From the NCBI GenBank assembly GCA_016295375.1, contig JAEDLI010000021.1, positions 1-27,621 of the forward strand: DNA of 27,621 nucleotides, read 5' to 3'. The notes beneath the pieces are model-generated. The model was not told where the DNA came from. It worked only from the letters and a program-made list of their open reading frames with translations, and searched no databases. A program made the translations under genes and the position numbers. Source of the stretch: Fibrobacter sp. Lineage in GTDB: Bacteria; Fibrobacterota; Fibrobacteria; Fibrobacterales; Fibrobacteraceae. Every line of letters starts with the position of its first letter. The stretch's first letter is position 1. This document shows, one piece after another, positions 23,242 through 27,621 of this stretch.

Positions 23242-26004
23242 ATGAACTTTCTAAACAAGAAACCTCTGTTTTTTGCGGTTATAGCCGCAGTATTTTTGGG
23301 CATTCTTCTCATTGTCTTTCGGGAATTCGCCTTCAATCCTGACACCCTGATGCTGAACAGCGACCAGCTGAACGGTATCGGCAGCCGTATTCTCCGCGCC
23401 GAAAACGCTGTCGTCACGGAATGGGACGATTCCCGCCTGGGCGGCGTCCCCACCATCGACGCCCTTTTTGCCGACGTCTATCATCCCCTAGTTTGGGTGC
23501 AGTTCATTACGGACCCCGCCCGAGCCGTAGGCTTTAAGTTTATCTTGACCGTCTGGGTGGCCTTCATGAGTGCCATGCTCTTGGCCTGGAACCTTACGGG
23601 GAACCGCTGGTGGGCAGCACTTCTCGGCATGCTCTACGCCTTCTCGCCGGAGTATTTCACCTACATCTACGGCGGACACGACGGAAAGATGATGGTGTTC
23701 GCCATCGCGCCGCTTGCCCTCCTTGCCATCCGTAAAATCGTGCGGGACGGAAGCCTCCCCTACCTGATTGTTCTCGCTATTTCTATTACCTGGATGATTC
23801 TCGGTAGCCACCTGCAGCTCACCTACCTGTTCCTGTGGGGCGCCGGATTCTATACACTCTACGAAGCTTTTTTCCATTGCGATTCCTTCAAGACCAAAGG
23901 CAAACGTATAGGCCTAGCGGCAGCGGGACTTGCCTTCGGGCTTGCCATCAGCTGCTTCCAGGTGGTGCCCCCCTACATGTACACCACCACCCAGTCCGTC
24001 CGTGGCGAAGGGGACCACACCAACCTGGGCCATGCCGTAAGCTGGTCCCTGCATCAAGAGGAACTGGCCCAGATGCTCCTGCCCGGGTTCATCGGGGTGG
24101 ACGTCTATGAATACGACGACAAGGCCGGGAAACTGGAAGGCAGTTCTTTCGTGGGATTTACCGTACAGGAATACCAGTCCTCGGGCGGGTCTCCTTTCTA
24201 TTGGGGACACAACCCATTCAAGTTGGATCACAACAACGCAGGCGCCCTCCTGACCCTGCTCGGGTTCCTGTGCCTGTTCTTGCCCGGCAAACGCCGCTGG
24301 GCCATGTTCTGGGGCCTTGGGGCAGTCCTTGCCCTGAGCTATGGCATGGGTGCACACTCACCGCTATTCAAGCTCTGGTACAATATTTTGCCAGGCGTCA
24401 AGAATTTCCGTGCCCCCGGCATGGCCCTGTTCTGGCTGCCCCTGCTGCTCGTGATGATGGCCGCCCCGGTCCTCAAGGCCATTTCCGACGAATCCAGCGA
24501 AGCCGCTAGGAATCGCCGCGCCCTGTTCCATGGTGCCGTTATGTTTGTGCTGCTCCTGGTCATCGTTGTCATCGCCCGCTACAACTGGACGCTCTTTATC
24601 GGGCCCTTCGGGCTTGTGACCTGTCTGGTGTATGCCGCAGCATGTCTCGGCGTCATGAGCCTGGACGACCAGGAAAAGGAATTTTCTGTAGCCAATTTCA
24701 TCGACAGTTTCAAGGCCGGCCTCCCCGGTACCCATCGCGCTATCCAGGCCGATGTGGTCCTCGGCTTCACCTTGATCGGATTGTTCCTCATGAGTGGGCA
24801 AAAACTTCTGGAAGATGCGGTAACGGCCCCCTATTTCAAGCCCCTAAACGAAATTGCCATGCAGATGAGCGCAGGGAAAATCATTCCCGGGTTCATCCTG
24901 GTGCTCGTAATCGTGGCCGCCACCTTGTTCACCTTCAAGTGGAAAGCGGGCATTGTCCAGAAAGCAGGACTCCTTGCCGCCGTGGCCGCCGTTGAGCTGT
25001 TCTTCATTGACGGGGCGTTCATCCAGAACGTAGAAGCCAAGGAATACCTCCAGCCGGAAAACCCCGTAGTAGCCGCCGTCAAGGCCCCTCACAAGGCAGA
25101 CAGCCTGAACACGCCCCGCGTACTTTCCCTTTCCAGGAACAAGGCGCTGGGAGCAAACGCCTTCCCGCAGTTCCACCTGCGCAACGCCGACGGGTTCCAC
25201 GACAACGAACTGGCAAGCTACAGGGCTTTCCGTGGTGGCCAGCAAAACGCAAACTTCCTCCTGAACATCAACAATCCCGAAGCGGCCCACCCCTTCCTGG
25301 ACCTGATGAATATCGGCTTTATCATCTTCGATAGCCAGCGGGGCACGACCTACATGCCTATCCCCACCGCCATGGGAGAGGCCTACCTCTACGGGGACGC
25401 CACCGTCATGAGCGACGAAGACGCCATCAGGACCTTGCAGACCAAGGCGGCCATTCGTAAACCCAAGACCCCAGAACCCGTGACTGAACCTGTTGCAGAT
25501 TCTACGGCCACAGACTCTACCGTGGCAACTGCCGACAGCACCGCCGCAGACAGCACCGTTACCGATTCCTCAGCGGCTTTAGTTGCAAGTGTTCCGGACG
25601 AACCTCAAAACGATCCCAACGCTTTCTACTATAAGGAAAAGGCCATCCTGTCCGAAAAACCTGAGCAAGCACTAGAAGGCGGTATCGTCCAAGGGTACGC
25701 CCGCCTCGTGGAACAGCCCAAGATGGACACCCAGGTATTCGAAGTGGATAGCGACCGCCCCGCCATTATGGTGGTGGCAGGGAACTTCCACCCCTACTGG
25801 AAGGCTTATGTGAACGGAAAGGAATCCAAGGTCTACAAGGCCTTCGGGAACCTGCGCGCCGTAGAAGTGCCCAAGGGAAAATCCACCGTTCGCATGGAAT
25901 ACCGGAGCAAGCCCTTCCACGCCTGCCTGAAGGTCAGCGCTCTCTCCTTCGTACTGCTCGCCATCTTCGGTGTGGTGGTGCTTGCAAGGACTAAAAAACA
26001 ATAA
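23242..26004 (+). CDS. YfhO-like polytopic membrane protein (probable GT-C-type glycosyltransferase)
   Basis: 920 residues from the ATG at 23242; an in-frame GTG 13 codons upstream overlaps the preceding terminator and was rejected. YfhO proteins are multi-span membrane proteins related to GT-C glycosyltransferases; B. subtilis YfhO glycosylates lipoteichoic acid, and the substrate in Gram-negatives is unknown. Shared marks are MLNSDQLNGIGSRI in the first periplasmic loop (an acidic site), WDDSRLGGVPTIDA and YIYGGHDGKMMVFAIAPLAL. At least ten membrane segments are visible up to about residue 600, and the large periplasmic part ends in NFHPYWKAYVNGKESKVYKA, NLRAVEVPKGKSTV and MEYRSKPF, which is the typical YfhO tail, followed by a last membrane span. 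A Thr/Asp/Ser/Ala-rich insertion (about 743-786, repeats of DST) interrupts the periplasmic part. A terminator follows. Confidence 0.85.
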   Translation: MNFLNKKPLFFAVIAAVFLGILLIVFREFAFNPDTLMLNSDQLNGIGSRILRAENAVVTEWDDSRLGGVPTIDALFADVYHPLVWVQFITDPARAVGFKFILTVWVAFMSAMLLAWNLTGNRWWAALLGMLYAFSPEYFTYIYGGHDGKMMVFAIAPLALLAIRKIVRDGSLPYLIVLAISITWMILGSHLQLTYLFLWGAGFYTLYEAFFHCDSFKTKGKRIGLAAAGLAFGLAISCFQVVPPYMYTTTQSVRGEGDHTNLGHAVSWSLHQEELAQMLLPGFIGVDVYEYDDKAGKLEGSSFVGFTVQEYQSSGGSPFYWGHNPFKLDHNNAGALLTLLGFLCLFLPGKRRWAMFWGLGAVLALSYGMGAHSPLFKLWYNILPGVKNFRAPGMALFWLPLLLVMMAAPVLKAISDESSEAARNRRALFHGAVMFVLLLVIVVIARYNWTLFIGPFGLVTCLVYAAACLGVMSLDDQEKEFSVANFIDSFKAGLPGTHRAIQADVVLGFTLIGLFLMSGQKLLEDAVTAPYFKPLNEIAMQMSAGKIIPGFILVLVIVAATLFTFKWKAGIVQKAGLLAAVAAVELFFIDGAFIQNVEAKEYLQPENPVVAAVKAPHKADSLNTPRVLSLSRNKALGANAFPQFHLRNADGFHDNELASYRAFRGGQQNANFLLNINNPEAAHPFLDLMNIGFIIFDSQRGTTYMPIPTAMGEAYLYGDATVMSDEDAIRTLQTKAAIRKPKTPEPVTEPVADSTATDSTVATADSTAADSTVTDSSAALVASVPDEPQNDPNAFYYKEKAILSEKPEQALEGGIVQGYARLVEQPKMDTQVFEVDSDRPAIMVVAGNFHPYWKAYVNGKESKVYKAFGNLRAVEVPKGKSTVRMEYRSKPFHACLKVSALSFVLLAIFGVVVLARTKKQ

Positions 26005-26007
26005 ATC

Positions 26008-26034
26008 AAAAAAAAGCCGCAATGCAAGTGCGGC
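26008..26034. terminator. Terminator between convergent genes (strong on minus strand)
   Basis: Stem GCCGCA (26016-26021) and TGCGGC (26029-26034). The A8 run at 26008-26015 gives a U-tract for the minus-strand lipoprotein gene. In the plus direction the hairpin lacks a good T-run but may still help end the YfhO-like transcript. Confidence 0.8.
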
Positions 26035-26055
26035 ATAATCTTTGAAAAAAAGAGC

Positions 26056-27048
26056 TTACCTCAGCCCGGCAAGAATCAGGCGAACAACGCCCTTGGCAAA
26101 TTCTTTGCTGTCGGACTTCAGGGAGGCGGACTTTTTCAGGGATATTCCCTGATCCTTCTTCAGGTTCAACACAAGCTGGGCGACACAGTATTCGTCGTAT
26201 TCCACCTTCATGTTGTAATCGGCGAAGTTGAACTTTTCGGCATCCTTATCAGCCTTGAATTCATCATAAGCGGCATTGCAGTCGTCTTCGTCAATGGCGT
26301 AGCGGATGGCGAAGTTCAAGGAGCATTCATCATCTTCGTAAGAGACTGTCAACTCACCAGAAGATTCTTTCAGTTCATCCACCTCGATGGACACCAGGTC
26401 GTCATACATGGTCAGGCGGTCGCAGTCGGCGGCACGGATATTCTTGAGGACATTTTCCTCATCGGCTTTACCCTCTACCACCTGCTTGTCCGCAGGCTGG
26501 AACTTTAGGTAGAAATCGATCAGGGCTTTTTCTGTCTGGGCAATGGCGAGATTCTCCTCGAACAGGTTCGCCTTGAAATCCTGGGCATAGCATTCACCGG
26601 AATAGTGTATTACCGAGGCCATGTCATCGCCCTTCTCGTAGCGAATGCCCATCTGGAACTTGTCGCCCTTCTTGCCCGGGCCTACCTGCCAAAATCCTAC
26701 GGGGAACTTGCCACCGTCAAACTCAAAGCGGGCGGGTTCCGTAATATCCTTTTCAAAGCGCAAGGCGGTAGTCTTGTCCAAATAAGACTTGTACTTGAAA
26801 ACAGAATCCGGATCTTCTTCTTTCCATACCAGATTGCCAAGTTCACCCACCTTGCAGACCGGGTAAGTGACCGTCAAGGTAGAGTCGTCGGAATCGTAAT
26901 CATAGTGGGCCTTGGAGAGAACCATGTCAAAGGAATCTTCCAGGTCAATGCTAGAAGAACCGCTATCGCTACCACAGGCCGAAAGCACAAAACCACAGGC
27001 GACGGCAACCCCAAAGGGAGCCGCATACTTTTTCAAGTTCAAGTTCAT
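26056..27048 (-). CDS. Lipoprotein of unknown function
   Basis: 330 residues from the ATG at 27048, with GAGG at 27058-27055 (minus strand) 6 nt upstream; a TTG one codon earlier is less likely. The N-terminus MNLNLKKYAAPFGVAVACGF leads to a lipobox LSAC, with the Cys at about residue 25 and GSDSGSSS after it. The mature protein is acidic, with segments such as LSKAHYDYDSDDSTLTVTYP, LVSIEVDELKESSGELTVSY and FNFADYNMKVEYDEYCVAQL (approximate). Four to six Cys residues suggest disulphides. No known domain is recognised; the composition resembles other Fibrobacter lipoproteins. It has its own -10 element, and its terminator is at 26008-26034. Confidence 0.78.
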   Translation of the reverse strand: MNLNLKKYAAPFGVAVACGFVLSACGSDSGSSSIDLEDSFDMVLSKAHYDYDSDDSTLTVTYPVCKVGELGNLVWKEEDPDSVFKYKSYLDKTTALRFEKDITEPARFEFDGGKFPVGFWQVGPGKKGDKFQMGIRYEKGDDMASVIHYSGECYAQDFKANLFEENLAIAQTEKALIDFYLKFQPADKQVVEGKADEENVLKNIRAADCDRLTMYDDLVSIEVDELKESSGELTVSYEDDECSLNFAIRYAIDEDDCNAAYDEFKADKDAEKFNFADYNMKVEYDEYCVAQLVLNLKKDQGISLKKSASLKSDSKEFAKGVVRLILAGLR

Positions 27049-27065
27049 CAAAAACCTCTAACTCT

Positions 27066-27071
27066 ATTATA
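27066..27071 (-). promoter_or_regulatory. -10 element of the lipoprotein gene
   Basis: Perfect TATAAT on the minus strand, 17 nt before the ATG at 27048, giving a leader of about 10 nt that starts near the GAGG ribosome-binding sequence. No clear -35. Confidence 0.5.
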
Positions 27072-27091
27072 CATTTTTTTCGCAAGAAACG

Positions 27092-27621
27092 CTACAGCCG
27101 GCCCGCGAAAAAGCCTTCGAAATCAATATCCTTGACACTTTCGACCACGTATTCCGGCTTCACATCCAGTTTTTCCACGTCCGAGCGCTTGGTTTCACCG
27201 CACAGGGGCAGCACGAACCTGCAGCCTGAACGTTTGGCAAGTTCAAAATCCGTATAGAGACGGTCCCCCACAAACAGGATTTCTTCGGAAGCATACGTTT
27301 TCAACAGTCCCGAAAGCATGGCGGGATTGGGCTTACCGAAACTGCGCTCCGGTTCTACACCGTAGGCCGTCTTGAGTAGCGCCATGAAACTCCCGATGTC
27401 GGGCACGGGGCCGCGGGCGTCGGGGCACACGAAATCCGTATGGGTCACCCAGAAGGGAATCCCCCGCTGCACCCGGAACGAAAGTTCGCAAAGTTCCCGA
27501 TAATCAAAACTGTTGTGGTAGGCCACCAGAACCAGTTCCGTATCTTCTACGGCAGGGCGCAAATTGAGAGAAGGATCCTGGGCGGCAAACCATTCATAGA
27601 CTTCGGGAGTGGCAAAGAAAT
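27092..27621 (-). CDS. HAD-family phosphatase, NagD-like (5' end outside window)
   Basis: The frame is open to the right edge: before the internal TTG at 27562 it reads FFATPEVYEWFAAQDPSLN, so the gene begins outside the window and the first Asp motif (DxD) is not visible. The remaining part has the C2 cap of the NagD/p-nitrophenylphosphatase group (PFWVTHTDFVCPDARGPVPD, then SFMALLKTAYG), the motif III Lys in SFGKPNPAML and motif IV ILFVGDRLYTDFELAKRSG with its metal-binding Asp residues. Such enzymes dephosphorylate sugar phosphates, nucleotides or phosphoglycolate; the substrate is not readable here. It is upstream of and in the same orientation as the lipoprotein gene, with a 43-nt gap. 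Confidence 0.82.
   Translation of the reverse strand, partial: FFATPEVYEWFAAQDPSLNLRPAVEDTELVLVAYHNSFDYRELCELSFRVQRGIPFWVTHTDFVCPDARGPVPDIGSFMALLKTAYGVEPERSFGKPNPAMLSGLLKTYASEEILFVGDRLYTDFELAKRSGCRFVLPLCGETKRSDVEKLDVKPEYVVESVKDIDFEGFFAGRL

Overview
The window looks like chromosomal DNA of a Fibrobacter or close relative. The main clue is the protein at 20039-21052 (minus), which carries two copies of the domain described as the Fibrobacter succinogenes major paralogous domain (YGRxYTxxEAxxACPxGWHLPxxxEW ... YWSAT ... VRCV). The envelope lipoproteins and secreted proteins, the YfhO-type membrane protein and very short leaders with TATATT-type -10 elements fit a Gram-negative of that phylum. 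The genus call is inference. No rRNA, tRNA, CRISPR array, prophage or intact insertion sequence was seen.

Region 1 (1-8755) is a tight recC-recB-recD operon. The genes overlap by 14 nt and 1 nt, and recC runs in from the left edge. Together they would make a RecBCD helicase-nuclease for double-strand break repair. Region 2 (8760-12583) has its own promoter and three overlapping or closely spaced genes for exported proteins of unknown role: a lipoprotein, a periplasmic protein with a FlgT/LPP20-like N-terminus, and a probable outer-membrane protein. Region 3 (12580-16082, minus) is a c-di-GMP module. A FIST-GGDEF gene, broken by three single-base frameshifts in this sequence, is translationally coupled to a PAS-degenerate GGDEF-EAL phosphodiesterase.

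Region 4 (16248-19970) holds a NfeD-type membrane protease and floA (flotillin-like), the classic membrane-organising pair. A truncated four-helix-bundle (23S IVP-type) gene remnant follows, flanked by inverted heptamer repeats, and then an anchored coiled-coil protein of unknown role. A bidirectional terminator separates it from Region 5: the Fibrobacter paralogous-domain protein, a PAP2 phosphatase, and a divergent ArsR-methyltransferase fusion that starts only 30 bp from the PAP2 gene. Region 6 (22992-27621) holds a 36-residue single-span membrane microprotein, a large YfhO-like membrane protein, a lipoprotein and a HAD phosphatase cut by the right edge.

The observations most worth following are: the three frameshifts confined to the FIST-GGDEF gene; the four-helix-bundle remnant between inverted heptamer arrays; the repeated TATATT-(6-7 nt)-ATG arrangement, which implies leaderless or nearly leaderless transcripts; the 30-bp divergent promoter; the unnamed microprotein; and the uncharacterised three-gene envelope operon.
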